64,000 nucleotides of DNA from Stachybotrys elegans. Taxonomy: Eukaryota > Ascomycota > Sordariomycetes > Hypocreales > Stachybotryaceae. The notes below the pieces were generated by a model that was not told the DNA's origin, did no database searches, and was given only the letters and a program-made list of their open reading frames with translations. Location of the stretch: contig JAGPNK010000005.1 of NCBI GenBank assembly GCA_020746835.1, positions 62,001 to 126,000 on the forward strand, written 5' to 3'. This document shows, piece by piece, positions 1 to 10,207 of this stretch. The stretch's first letter is position 1; each line of letters opens with the position of its first letter. The translations under genes were made by a program, and so were the position numbers.

Positions 1-186
1 TGAGCGGAGCATGGGACCTGATCTGGAATACGACTTGGAATACGACGACATAAGTTGCTATCTCGTCATGATAGCATGTATGATAGTATGGGGCGCTCGC
101 CAGACTACAAAATGCTCGTGACCCCAAATCTGATAGGACTATCTGACAACCGCTCAACCCTTCACACTTCATTCTAATCTTGCAGC

Positions 187-687
187 ATGTCTCACGTATC
201 GCCCGAGGTCGCTCTGGCCATTACACGCCAAAAGGCTCGCTACGCCCGGTACGCAGACACAAAGCAGTGGGATAAATGGGCTGACCTCGCCCTCCCGGAC
301 GCCACAATGGCCTACCTCCTCACCGACGGCAAACCCCTAGCCATGGGGCCCCAGCTCACCGTCTGGGACAGCAGCAAGGCCTCGGCGGCATTTTTCGAGA
401 AATTCTTCCGGAGCATGGAGTCGCTGCACAACATTGCGCCTGGAGATTTCGAGGCCGTCGCGCCGGACGAGGTCAAGGCCATTTTCGGCTTCGAGGACCA
501 GGTCTTGTCGGCGCATCTGCCGTGGTTGCTGGAGATCAGGGGTGGCGGGTATTACTATGAGACGTGGAAGCTGGTGGATGGGGAGTGGTATATAAAGGAG
601 TTGAGGATGAGGCGCACGTATCAGAAGGAGTCGCTGTTGGTTCAGGTTGGGGTTTGGGTGGCGAAGTTGCTTGACATTAGCATCTAA
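187..687 (+). CDS. SnoaL/NTF2-like fold protein
   Basis: A 166-residue intronless protein with the size and pattern of the SnoaL-like / NTF2-like cone fold (SnoaL_4 type). The N-terminal helices carry an R-Y-A-R-Y-A-D motif followed by W-x-x-W and a short loop, a pattern common in small polyketide cyclases, dehydratases and binding proteins. A conserved-looking H-N (about residue 81), then beta strands ending in a Y-Y-E-T-W-K and W-Y-I-K-E-L-R-M-R-R-T motif, which is the usual C-terminal strand of this fold. The substrate cannot be read. A pyrimidine-rich stretch ending in GCAG lies directly before the ATG, so an upstream non-coding or coding exon spliced onto this one is possible. No secondary-metabolite core enzyme is near it. 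The fold is fairly sure; the function is not known. Confidence 0.7.
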   Translation: MSHVSPEVALAITRQKARYARYADTKQWDKWADLALPDATMAYLLTDGKPLAMGPQLTVWDSSKASAAFFEKFFRSMESLHNIAPGDFEAVAPDEVKAIFGFEDQVLSAHLPWLLEIRGGGYYYETWKLVDGEWYIKELRMRRTYQKESLLVQVGVWVAKLLDISI

Positions 688-879
688 GATGGGAGACAAG
701 AAGAGAAGTATGGAATAGTGGCATGAGAAGTTAACTAGGAGCTATACCTGGACTACATTACACAGACAAAAGAAAAGGGTGATAACCAAACCAGATTTGG
801 CCCTCAAAGAACGTTGGGCCTGATGAAAAATACAACTACTCCACTCGTACGTAGAATTGCCTCGGAAATAGGCACGCGA

Positions 880-3795
880 CTAGGAAATCTCATTGATAGG
901 CAAGCTCCAGTCCTCAGGGAGCTTCCACTGTGTCTCCTTCTCACCACTTAGAGATGAAATATCTTCCAACTCGGACTGATTAGGACCATCATAGCCACCC
1001 AAGGAACCAGTGGCCTTTTGCAACAGCGATTTGTAAAAGGATTCCTCCTTGTCACCGTCGCCATTTTGGTGATTGTGATATGCCCACTTGAGCCTTCTGG
1101 CCTGGTCGTCCACAAGGCCACTCAAATGCTCCTGATCGTGCATGGAGTCGTTGCGGTCAATCTTTCCAACCTGCTCTAGCAAGTGGACATGGATATCTCT
1201 GGCTGCCCTATGGTTGCCGCAGGTATTATGGAAGCTTGCTCGCAGAGTCTCACATTCGACTGTCAGGCGATGGACCGAGCCGTAGACGTCGCGCAAGTTA
1301 TAGCAGATGCTCTCGAGCAGAACCAGAGCCGATGTCTGGTGACCAGCCGCGAACTTGACTTCGCAAAGACGACGGCCTGTGGCGACAGTGGTGGCGCCGG
1401 ACCAGTTGAGGCTCATACGTGTATCCCAGAGGCACTGGAGAATGCGCTCCAGCATGGTGAAGTTCTTCTGCTGACCCAAAAGACGAATGATGGCATTGAG
1501 TTGGTTAAATGGGATGGTGCTAAAGTCCATGTCCAAGTGACCGACCTTGAGAACCTCGACGAGAATCTCCGACGAGACAGTTTGAAGTTCAATGAAGATG
1601 ACATCCGTCACACCCTGGCGCCGTGAGAAGCATTCCGAAATTCGGAAAGCCAAAGTCACGGCTTTAGAGTGCTCCGTCTTTGTGAATTGGGTGAAGTATA
1701 TCTGAGACCACCGAAGGAATTGAAGAGTTACTCCGTAGTCTCGGGCCTTGGTGAAGACAGCGAGGCCAACATCCACCAAGCGTTCAAGTAGGGTAATGGA
1801 AACAGTCTTCTTGTGAATATTGGCGAGCGAGAGCTCGAACAGCTGCCACAAAGACTCGGTGCTGATAGAAGCTGGGACAAAGTCTTTGAATATCTCCCAG
1901 ATATCATTTCTCAACTGCCGCATTTCCGTATGTCGGCCCTTTTGATCGAGGTAGGCAACCAGTCGAGCACCAGCAGCGAGACGGACGTGGATGTCGCGCT
2001 TGCTTTGACGGACGGACACGGACCACGCTTCGTACAGGCACGTTTCCGTGTAGATGTCGCGGATGATTTCATCAAGCATCTTCTCACGCTCGTACCCGCA
2101 GAGAAGCTGCTCAAAGGAATGGATGAAGACAAAGCAGCGTCGGTCGAGCTGAGCAAGCTGGCCATGGCCAAAACCGCAGTGACCTTCCACGACTGTATGT
2201 TGGCCACCGAGGACTTGATCCTTGACATGCTGGATGAACTTGATCCCAATCTCGACAGACGAGAGCTCACGGTATAGCTTGGCCAGTGTGCGCGCCACGC
2301 CAAAGAGGATCACCTCGTTGCGCTCCTCGACCAAAAGACCCAGAATATACTCTTCGATGACCTTGATAGCAGCCGAAATACTTCCCTGGCGCTTCTGCTT
2401 GCGGTAGTACTCGATGATGCGAGTCAGCGCAACGATGACTTTTTCGTCTGAGTAACAGAGCTTCAACTTGAGGGAAGTGAAGGAATCGATGAGAAGCACC
2501 TCGGCACGATGGCTCATGTCTGGATGGCTCTCGAACAGTAGCGAAAGACGATACTTGGTGATCTCAATCAAAGCCATGAACTCTTCGCGGTGGCAGTCCT
2601 CAAAACCATGAAAGTCAATGTGGCCCAGCTCCTCGTAGATAGTGACAGCCTCAGTGTAGCGAACGCTGTCCAGCTCGAGGATCTTGGCGAACTCGATGCG
2701 AGCGCGGAGGTAAAGCAAATGCTTCGAGCCGAGCTCAATCAGGATCAGGGACTGGAACTCCTCCGCCAGAAGGATGCGCTCACTGAACTCTTCGTGCAGG
2801 CCGAGAACGATGAGATACTCTTGGTAAACCTCAAACCACTGTTCGTAGGAGATCTCGCAATCGTGACGATGCTTCTCCAGAGAGGTCCACAGAAAGCGGA
2901 ACCACTTCAAGGACTGGGCATGCTCCCCGTGAGAAGAAAGAGAGAGACAGACCTTGATGAGAATATCGAGGTAGGCCGGAGGGCAAGTCTCGAGACCAAA
3001 GTCCTCGAAGCCTTGTAAGAGGATGATCAATGCGTCAGTGGAGCAGGAATCCCCATCGCACCAGCGGACCAAGGTCTGCAGATAGAGCTCTGAACGTAGT
3101 TGGGAGAGTCTGATCATGATGACATCGAACCTGGACTCAAACTGCGTCACAATGGTTCTCTCGTTAAGCCCAGATCTGGAGATGCCAAAGGAAGCAGTGA
3201 CATCGACCACGATGTCCACAACCATGGCCAGAGCGGACTGGAAGATGTTATAGGTTCGGTGGTGGGAATGGTGATGCTCTCTATCCAACTTCTTGGACAT
3301 GCCGACAATCACAGCCATAGCCTCGTCCAACACGGTGAAGAATCTCTCCACGGCGAAAGAGTACTTTCCAGCGAGGCCTAGGAGAGTCTTGCAAGACGAC
3401 AAGACGAGTGCGGAGCTCTCATAGGTAGGCATCTCAATCATCTTCATCGACACCATGGCCTTATCGAAACCGACACCAAAGGACTCGGCCTTCTTGAGGA
3501 TCTTGTCGAGACGGCTTCCCTTGTCAGGCATATACCGCAACCTCTCGTTGGTGACCATGGTCAGAAAGTCCTTGGAGGTGACGGAGCGCTTGAAGTCAAA
3601 GCCGCAGCCCACAGACCGGGCATAGCGGTCTAGGGCGCGCTGCATGTGAGTGTCAAGCTCGATTGTGATGGCTGCGTTCTCGACATGGTCCCTGTCGTAC
3701 TTCCACAAGGCAGACGTGTCATAGAGCGCGCTGTTCTGGTGCTGGTGGGCCATGGAGAAGTTGTTTACTGTCTCGCGCTTGGAGATGACAGACAT
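880..3795 (-). CDS. Large helical-repeat (TPR-like) protein, function unknown
   Basis: A single 971-codon frame. Residues about 60-260 are an all-helical N-terminal region with conserved-looking segments around K-A-E-S-F-G and R-L-S-Q-L-R-S-E-L. The rest (about 280-930) is a long series of helical hairpins resembling degenerate TPR repeats; the last part (D-V-Y-G-S-V-H-R-L-T-V-E-C) is very like the TPR units of fungal NLR/STAND proteins, in which repeated G-x-x-H-P-x-T motifs are known. No P-loop or other catalytic motif is visible, so it would be a STAND-like protein without the NTPase, or simply a scaffold. The ATG at 3795 is preceded by TTTCTCAG, a possible splice acceptor, and a good donor (GTAAGTCC) lies near 4152 on the same strand, so a 5' exon upstream is likely. 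The reading frame is secure; family placement is weak. Confidence 0.65.
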   Translation of the reverse strand: MSVISKRETVNNFSMAHQHQNSALYDTSALWKYDRDHVENAAITIELDTHMQRALDRYARSVGCGFDFKRSVTSKDFLTMVTNERLRYMPDKGSRLDKILKKAESFGVGFDKAMVSMKMIEMPTYESSALVLSSCKTLLGLAGKYSFAVERFFTVLDEAMAVIVGMSKKLDREHHHSHHRTYNIFQSALAMVVDIVVDVTASFGISRSGLNERTIVTQFESRFDVIMIRLSQLRSELYLQTLVRWCDGDSCSTDALIILLQGFEDFGLETCPPAYLDILIKVCLSLSSHGEHAQSLKWFRFLWTSLEKHRHDCEISYEQWFEVYQEYLIVLGLHEEFSERILLAEEFQSLILIELGSKHLLYLRARIEFAKILELDSVRYTEAVTIYEELGHIDFHGFEDCHREEFMALIEITKYRLSLLFESHPDMSHRAEVLLIDSFTSLKLKLCYSDEKVIVALTRIIEYYRKQKRQGSISAAIKVIEEYILGLLVEERNEVILFGVARTLAKLYRELSSVEIGIKFIQHVKDQVLGGQHTVVEGHCGFGHGQLAQLDRRCFVFIHSFEQLLCGYEREKMLDEIIRDIYTETCLYEAWSVSVRQSKRDIHVRLAAGARLVAYLDQKGRHTEMRQLRNDIWEIFKDFVPASISTESLWQLFELSLANIHKKTVSITLLERLVDVGLAVFTKARDYGVTLQFLRWSQIYFTQFTKTEHSKAVTLAFRISECFSRRQGVTDVIFIELQTVSSEILVEVLKVGHLDMDFSTIPFNQLNAIIRLLGQQKNFTMLERILQCLWDTRMSLNWSGATTVATGRRLCEVKFAAGHQTSALVLLESICYNLRDVYGSVHRLTVECETLRASFHNTCGNHRAARDIHVHLLEQVGKIDRNDSMHDQEHLSGLVDDQARRLKWAYHNHQNGDGDKEESFYKSLLQKATGSLGGYDGPNQSELEDISSLSGEKETQWKLPEDWSLPINEIS

Positions 3796-5608
3796 GGCCT
3801 GAGAAACATGACGGTTGCTCGTTAGGCCTTGGGAGAAATCGCGACGAGAGAAGACGGTGGTCCCACTGATACCATTGTAAGATGCCTTGCGGAGCAGGCT
3901 CGGGCCATTCTCCTTGTCCAGAGCGAGTGTGTTCGTGTCGTGGTGAAGGATGGTCGCGTCTGGACTTCCATCTTCATCGGACAGGGCGGACTCCGATGGA
4001 ATGGGCTTCGTGTGGATGGAAGGGAGCCATGTTGTTTTTAGGTCAGCGGTAGCCGACTCGTGCTGGTTGACTGAACAGCTTTTACGTTAGCTATGCTCCT
4101 TATTGTGGGTGGTTCGTTTCCGTCTGTTAGAACACGCTGGACTTGGACTTACGTCTTGAGTAGCTGAGCATCTTGAGTGTTGGTAGATGGGATTATGAAT
4201 AGGGGAGGAAGACCATGTGTCGCATAAAGGGAATTGGGGAATCTTGGTCGCTGATGAGAGGATAAAATGTAGGAACAAGCCTCTGGAATGGAAGAAAATA
4301 GGTACGCGGAGGGTTAATGACGGCCGCCTCATTCAAGCAGCTGTGGGCGAGGGCAGTCGACTTCACATAGTCGACGGGGAGTGGCAAAGATGGGCATTGA
4401 CCTTTTAACCAGGGATGGGGATTGTCTAATCTCAGCTGAAAGATGAAAGTGGCTGGCGTTCGATCCAGGGAGACAGGAAGTCTAGACAGGTCTGAAGTGT
4501 TGAATGGAACGCTGAACCCTGACTAGGTCGCCATGGGTTGAGCAAATGAGGGCGCCCAGGAGGCGTGTCCAGAGGGCTGTATGGTTAATCACACCGCTGC
4601 ATCTGCCCAAGCTCATTGGAGGTGTGTATCCGAGATTAACCAACTAGGGGAATCAATTCGCCTAGTTTATTTATTCAGCCCATCGGTCTAGATCAAGTCC
4701 GACGGGTATTCCGTCTGACCCGAGACATGTCTTCTGTCGAGAATCAAGTCTAGGCTCGTGTCCGAGCAGGGAGACGCCAGTTGAGTAGAAAGGGCTGTCA
4801 GACCCCAGCTGAGATGGCCTGATCGGGCTTAAACAGGGCAGTATGGTGGCTGACTGAAAACTGCTCCGGGACTGGGATGCTAGACATGGTGGGGGAGTGT
4901 GAAAAGTCTAGGTAGTGGAGCCTTGCAGGCGGGTAGAGACAGCTGAATGTATCGGTACTTGCTGAAGCCAGCCCTAGATGTGGCTATCACTTTCGGACAG
5001 ATCCGTCGCTACAGGGCCGTAGTGCCAAGACTATTGATGCACCTCTTGTCACAAGCCACGGCATCGATGAGGTCTGGTTCGTCACGTCCATTCCAATATA
5101 TTGTGTTCCTAATTGGGGTTGAAGTTTCGTGTATGCACTATCGATGTACGTCTTACCGGCATATGTATTACACACCATCATTCGAGCAAGTAAGATTTGT
5201 TAGGCCTGTCCAATCGAATGACATTCCAACTTGGTGTGAAATACTACAGTAGTCACAGTTCAGCCCTTCATCTGATACTGTAAGGTTGAATATGCGGGTC
5301 ATGAGAGTGAGAGGAGAAACCTTCGGAGTTGTGAAAGGCGTTACTTCTCCGAAGGAGGACTTCACGTAGGAATTATCTTGCTAGCACCGGGGCTTACTCC
5401 ATGTTATCTGTTATACTATACTGGTAATCTTGAGAGATACAATGAGTAATGAAGAAGTCTCTAGATACATATCTCGATTCGAAGGGATACTAGTACTTCT
5501 TGACAAAAGAGCGCTATGTGTACGGATGTGGTGCTCAATTGACATGGCAGAGCGTAGTGAAATTCTAGCCGAAAGGTGGACGACAGGAATATATAAATTC
5601 TACCAAAA
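3796..5608. other. Intergenic region, no supportable gene
   Basis: About 1.8 kb without a convincing coding frame. The left part (3.8-4.4 kb) probably holds the promoter and a 5' leader with an intron for the minus-strand gene ending at 3795: a GTAAGTCC donor lies near 4152 and a possible acceptor near 4081 on the minus strand. The rest is ordinary non-coding sequence downstream of the giant gene at 5609. I see no RNA gene or repeat array. Confidence 0.5.
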
Positions 5609-8600
5609 TCATGGAGCTCGAAGCTTGAACAACTTACTATGGTCGTATACCACTTCCTTCAGATTCTTGTCATTCTGGTTGATCATAAAGCTCTTCAACG
5701 TCACCTTGACAGTGTACTCCTTGCCCTTCGGCACGTCCCACGGATACACATGGGCCATGGGCAGCAGGAAGCTAGCATCAGGTGTATCTTTGAGGTGAAC
5801 CCCCCATTTCGACCGGGGGACAATAGACATATACAGCAAGTTCGCGTCCAGGTCCCATTTCTGAATGAGCACGTTGTAGCGTAGGTTCGACAGCATAACC
5901 GGCTGGGGACCGTCCACGCCGTCGCTTCGAAGTAGAGCACGAGGAGTGATGTAGTTGTCGGGCGGGATGGGGTTTTTGACCTTGTCTGGGTCGCCGATCT
6001 TGATTTCCAGATCCCAGCGCATGATTCGCATGGGCCATGTGCTGGGAAGGGTCTTTGGGTCACGAAGGATGCTGAACACCAGGTCGATGGGACGATCATT
6101 GTTGCAGGGGATAAACCCGGCATCTTTTCCACCGATCGGAAAGACCCCAAAGGTGAATTCAGGCTGGGCGGTTGGTTGAATTGGGTCTTGGAGACTGGCG
6201 GTGATCCCGATACTGCTGTCCAAGTCTGGTGTTTCTCCAATCAAGGCATAACCATCTTCGGTATTCTTGATTCCAGCTGTGACGGGAGGTTCGAATTTGA
6301 ACGAAGTCGGCTCGGCGACCTCCAAGCGTGTCGCAGAGAATCTCCGTAGCTTTGAGACTGTGGAAGCATTTGGGAAGAGCTTCTTGGTCTGGAATTTCTC
6401 GGTGGGAAAGGGAGGTGGGTAGAATTGAAAGATCCGTGGTTCATGCAAGATCATCCACGAATCCAGCTCCTCACGAGTCGCCTCTTGCGGCAGCTTAGGC
6501 TTTTCAGCCGTCACGCTGAGCGTATAAATAGGCTCATTCAACTGCAGCGAGAAAACTGCAGACGTAGGGCATGGGGCCTTGTACTCTTCTGGCATTTGCT
6601 GCTTCAAGTTGTCGTGGGTGAATCGCGCATATTCCTCAATCCTCAAAGTGCGAGCGTCCCAGTCGAACAGCTTGTCTGTTGGGAGCGGGTTCTTTGGCAG
6701 ATCCAAAAGAACCTTCCTCTTCTCTGGATCAGACTCGGGAAGTGGTGCGTCGGCGCCTGTAGCATAGATTCGCTTGCATTGGAGCTTGACTTCTGTCTCG
6801 GTGAGCCCGAAAGCAGCGATGAAAGTCTGTTGGTGGGCAGGGAGAGTAAAGGTGATGCCGCTGAGATTGGGTGGCTCTCGATCCATCAGAACCAGCATCA
6901 TGTCCGGCCCAAGTCGTCGCTGCACAAGGATGGGAGCCTTTGGCTTAACTTTGTCCCAGTCTTCGTTGGAGTGTACGCTTTCCTTGCTAAATTCTGCCTT
7001 CACAGCAAGATCAGGGAATTGCACCAGGAGCTTGGATCGGAGTATAAAACCATAGGCTGGGTTCTGTTGGCAATAGTCGTCTATGGTTGGGTGTCTGAAG
7101 TACTGCGTAAGAGCAGCCTTCAACGAACTTCTGCAGTAATCTTCCTCGGGGCTAGAAGCCAGATGATTTGCAAGACTAAGAGCGCCATCGATGAGGGCGT
7201 CCATCCAGTTGAAGTCAACGTGAAAGAATCGCAGGGTTTCCTCTGGCACATATGTAGGGTCAGGAAGATAATAGTGCGCAGGAATACCAGACAGGTGTAA
7301 TCTGTCCAACACCCATTCCTGGATGACGGCGTAATCAGTGTTGCTCGGGATGGTATGGTAGTTGTAAGGGCCTTTCCCATCCGGTGTGTCGGCGTTGTCG
7401 AGCATATGAAACAGTGCATGCTCAGGCATCTGGGGGTAGATGTGTTCGGAGAGAAGGCTCATTAAGTCGTCACCCGGCCCTTGCTCTACGCAGGTGGCGG
7501 AGCTTCCCTGTTGAGTAGCGGATTGTGGTGGAAGCAGCGGATCACGTCTTCTCCACCGGTTCGTTGAAAAGGCCGTCCCCTTCTGATGGACGGTATCATT
7601 AATACCATTCAAAGCCTTGACGATGTCCACCATATCCGACTTCAGCTCCTTTTTGGGCGCATAGCTGATGTGAGGATTCTGATCCGAAAATACGGACAGT
7701 CGCGTCTTGACGGGTGAGGCACCATCCTCGGTCGAAAACAAAGGGGATCTCAGGGCTTCAACTTTCTTTTGCCTTTCCTTCTCTAGCGCTTCTCGATGAA
7801 CCAACATACGAAGCCTGGAGAGTGCTGCCGTGAAGGCCGGATCAGCCATGGCGAGGGTTTTCCCAAGCTGCCAGGCGGATGCGTAGGATATATCCATCAT
7901 TCCAAGATTTGGATCGAGGATCTGCAGGTCTGTCCCAAAGTTGGACTGGAAAGACACCTTCTCATGTAGTGGATAAGGAACGCGTGTGGGAGTTAGGGGA
8001 CCTCGATACATGGCAGCTGTTTGTTCTCCCGTGATGACGCGATGGCGGACGAGGTTGTACCCGTCTTTCTGCCTCTTGGTGACCAATTCCTCCACCGTAG
8101 GCTTGGAGGGAGCGTCCTTTGCCTTGGGGTTATTATCCTTGTCCATGTCGGTTCTCAGGACGGCCAGGCCCTTGCCTTCACTGCCTAGGTACTGCAACAT
8201 GCTAACAACATCTGGAGCACCAGGCGGCAAGGCGGTATATGTCCAGCTGAACAGACTTGTCATCAACACGTGCTTCTTGCCATTTATGACTCCAACATCT
8301 GTCCCGTCAATCCCTTGCAGGGAAACAAGGTGAGCCAAGACTGGCGTAGGAACCTGCACGTTGGTTGGGCCCAAGCGATGAGAAATAATGACGCTTAGTG
8401 TCTGCGTCCCCGCCAGTTTGGGGTCATGATCATTGTCAGCTACAATACCAGCTGACAAGGTCCCTTCCGTCGGGACAGTTCGAACGTGAGACATGAACCT
8501 ATACGGCTCAACATCAAACGTGGTGTGATTTGCCTTTGGAGGAAACAGTTTCTTGAACACATCTGTCTTGACAGGGATAAGGCTGGTCTTGGTCTTTGCT

Positions 8601-9232
8601 TGGATATCCGGAAGCAAGGGATCTGGAATGATGTTTACCAGCCCTTCGGCTTTGATGCCGCCAATTTGGTCAACCGTGACGTCCCAGCTTAGCGTTTCAT
8701 TGATACTCGCGCCGGCCGCAGAAAAGTAGTCTTTTCTGTCAGCTTCTTCGAGCTCCAACTCATCTGCTGAAAAGACTATGAGGGCAAACCACGGAATAGA
8801 GTTGTTTTTGTCTGTAGTCTGCTCGCTGACGCTTCTCACCCATGGAAGTTGGGCATCTCGAAGAACCATGTGCGGCAGCGTTCGGAAAGATGGCGCCACC
8901 TGGCCGCTGGCGGGAAACACGGACAAAACCACAGCAGCTTCTTGGTCGCTTGCATTGGTGGTCTCGCTGTCTCCGTTGCTGGCCGCTGAAAGGGCCCATT
9001 CAGGCGCGAGAACTTCAATCTTCCGTTTGGCAGGCTCTGCATTCTTGGGAGGATCCTTTGTCGGGGTCGTGATGGTCTGGTCAATAGCCAAGGAGTATTC
9101 TCCTGCCGGGAGAGAAGGGAGGTAGTAGGATGAGAATCTTGCTTCACCCGGAGCCAGAGCTGGCGATGTGCCACGGAGGAGATGTCTCTCGTGACGTAGA
9201 GTAATGTGGCGATAATGGCCTTGAAGCGACAT
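5609..9232 (-). CDS. Giant protein A of the island (1207 aa), bacterial-like, unknown function
   Basis: An intronless 1207-residue protein. The start at 9232 (context GTCAACATGTC) was chosen because it has A at -3 and is followed directly by a recognisable block; the frame is open to about 9400 but the extra 50 residues are AT-rich and look like leader. Blocks seen: R-F-S-S-Y-Y-L-P-S-L-P-A-G-E-Y (residues about 33-46), P-W-F-A-L-I-V-F-S-A-D-E-L-E, L-A-H-L-V-S-L-Q-G (about 299), F-F-H-V-D-F-N-W-M-D-A-L-I-D-G-A-L-S (about 680), G-F-I-L-R-S-K-L-L-V-Q-F-P-D-L-A-V-K-A (about 730) and R-R-L-G-P-D-M-M-L-V-L-M-D. From memory these blocks occur in very large uncharacterised bacterial proteins (G-F-L-L-R-S...W-P-G-L-x-V type). 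There is no signal peptide or membrane segment, so it is probably cytosolic. It diverges from giant protein B across a 975-bp gap. Function is unknown; the bacterial resemblance is recalled, not searched. Confidence 0.8.
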   Translation of the reverse strand: MSLQGHYRHITLRHERHLLRGTSPALAPGEARFSSYYLPSLPAGEYSLAIDQTITTPTKDPPKNAEPAKRKIEVLAPEWALSAASNGDSETTNASDQEAAVVLSVFPASGQVAPSFRTLPHMVLRDAQLPWVRSVSEQTTDKNNSIPWFALIVFSADELELEEADRKDYFSAAGASINETLSWDVTVDQIGGIKAEGLVNIIPDPLLPDIQAKTKTSLIPVKTDVFKKLFPPKANHTTFDVEPYRFMSHVRTVPTEGTLSAGIVADNDHDPKLAGTQTLSVIISHRLGPTNVQVPTPVLAHLVSLQGIDGTDVGVINGKKHVLMTSLFSWTYTALPPGAPDVVSMLQYLGSEGKGLAVLRTDMDKDNNPKAKDAPSKPTVEELVTKRQKDGYNLVRHRVITGEQTAAMYRGPLTPTRVPYPLHEKVSFQSNFGTDLQILDPNLGMMDISYASAWQLGKTLAMADPAFTAALSRLRMLVHREALEKERQKKVEALRSPLFSTEDGASPVKTRLSVFSDQNPHISYAPKKELKSDMVDIVKALNGINDTVHQKGTAFSTNRWRRRDPLLPPQSATQQGSSATCVEQGPGDDLMSLLSEHIYPQMPEHALFHMLDNADTPDGKGPYNYHTIPSNTDYAVIQEWVLDRLHLSGIPAHYYLPDPTYVPEETLRFFHVDFNWMDALIDGALSLANHLASSPEEDYCRSSLKAALTQYFRHPTIDDYCQQNPAYGFILRSKLLVQFPDLAVKAEFSKESVHSNEDWDKVKPKAPILVQRRLGPDMMLVLMDREPPNLSGITFTLPAHQQTFIAAFGLTETEVKLQCKRIYATGADAPLPESDPEKRKVLLDLPKNPLPTDKLFDWDARTLRIEEYARFTHDNLKQQMPEEYKAPCPTSAVFSLQLNEPIYTLSVTAEKPKLPQEATREELDSWMILHEPRIFQFYPPPFPTEKFQTKKLFPNASTVSKLRRFSATRLEVAEPTSFKFEPPVTAGIKNTEDGYALIGETPDLDSSIGITASLQDPIQPTAQPEFTFGVFPIGGKDAGFIPCNNDRPIDLVFSILRDPKTLPSTWPMRIMRWDLEIKIGDPDKVKNPIPPDNYITPRALLRSDGVDGPQPVMLSNLRYNVLIQKWDLDANLLYMSIVPRSKWGVHLKDTPDASFLLPMAHVYPWDVPKGKEYTVKVTLKSFMINQNDKNLKEVVYDHSKLFKLRAP

Positions 9233-10207
9233 GTTGACCGAATCTGTCTTAGACTCGAGCTGAATATGCTGGAAACCCGAGTAAAGATTGAATATGAATC
9301 GTTTTTCTTGAGAAAGACACCGCACCAACAATAGATTCGTGAAGATATGTAGCGTCCAATTGCCAAATTGGTGAGGCAGTTTGATCAACATAACTGACAC
9401 TAGATGTTGACGAGTTGGGTACTGGACTAGGCCTCAACTGAAAAGCAACACTTGCAATGGCGTCTTGGTAGTGAAAGGGTGCAGGCCAACCTCTTTGACA
9501 AACTGGGAGCTATCGGCGATGGCACACGTCCCAGCCAGCCACACACAACTAATGCCACGCCCTGCTGTTTTTGGTCCAGACCCTCGGCTTGGGGCAGCTA
9601 ATGCCACGCCCTGTGGATCGCCGTTTCCGAGCTGATCAACCCATGTTCTGGCCGTCAATAGTGAAATCTGCTTGACCAATAACCATCTGCATCGTATCTA
9701 ATACCTTCTATCGCTGAGACAGGTAAAAGATGGTGTGCAGCCCACAGGCGTTCGACAGCCACCAAGTCTGTTGTTGGTGATAACTTGCAGTATGGGCGTC
9801 CGAATGATCAATTGGGGTTTCAGCTGATGCACGCACTATTGATTTCTGACTTGCATGACCAAGGCCAGGGACTAGCTTCGCTTCCTCCGCGATGGAGCAA
9901 GCAGAGTCTATGTGTGAGCCATGATCCCTGTTGGAGCCGGAACCCAAAACCTGGGTCTAGGCTATCCGAAAAGGCCGTTGTACTTTGCCGTGCTTGCTGC
10001 GAGTGATTCTAGTCATACTCAGTACACATGCAGGTGGACAGCTCTAAGAGAATTCAAGAACATGATTTTGAGTGTCTCCCAATCTTCCTATTGATCTGAT
10101 AACAACTGTTCATTTGTTCACGAACCTTCCCGCTCAGCCATCACCAATTGACGGCCGCATTGTCCACGTAGTCATCAAGATTAAGCTGCCCGAGAGCTCG
10201 CTTCACC
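9233..10207. promoter_or_regulatory. Divergent promoter region between giant genes A and B
   Basis: The 975 bp between the divergent start codons at 9232 (minus) and 10208 (plus) must hold both promoters. It contains a 16-bp exact direct repeat, CTAATGCCACGCCCTG, at 9549-9564 and 9598-9613, spaced 49 bp start to start, roughly midway. Such a pair could be a regulator binding site shared by both genes, but nothing identifies the regulator. No convincing coding frame lies here. Confidence 0.5.
9549..9613. repeat. Two copies of a 16-bp direct repeat in the divergent promoter
   Basis: CTAATGCCACGCCCTG occurs at 9549-9564 and again at 9598-9613. The intervening 33 bp is unrelated. The position in a shared promoter suggests a cis element, but a chance short duplication cannot be excluded. 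Confidence 0.6.

Noticed and set aside
6425..7300. 291-codon plus-strand frame inside giant gene A
   Set aside because: Antisense to an unbroken 1207-codon gene with recognisable blocks; its own translation shows no family features.
9233..9400. N-terminal extension of giant protein A up to about 9391
   Set aside because: AT-rich, without similarity to the protein style that follows, and the ATG at 9232 has the better start context; kept only as an alternative.
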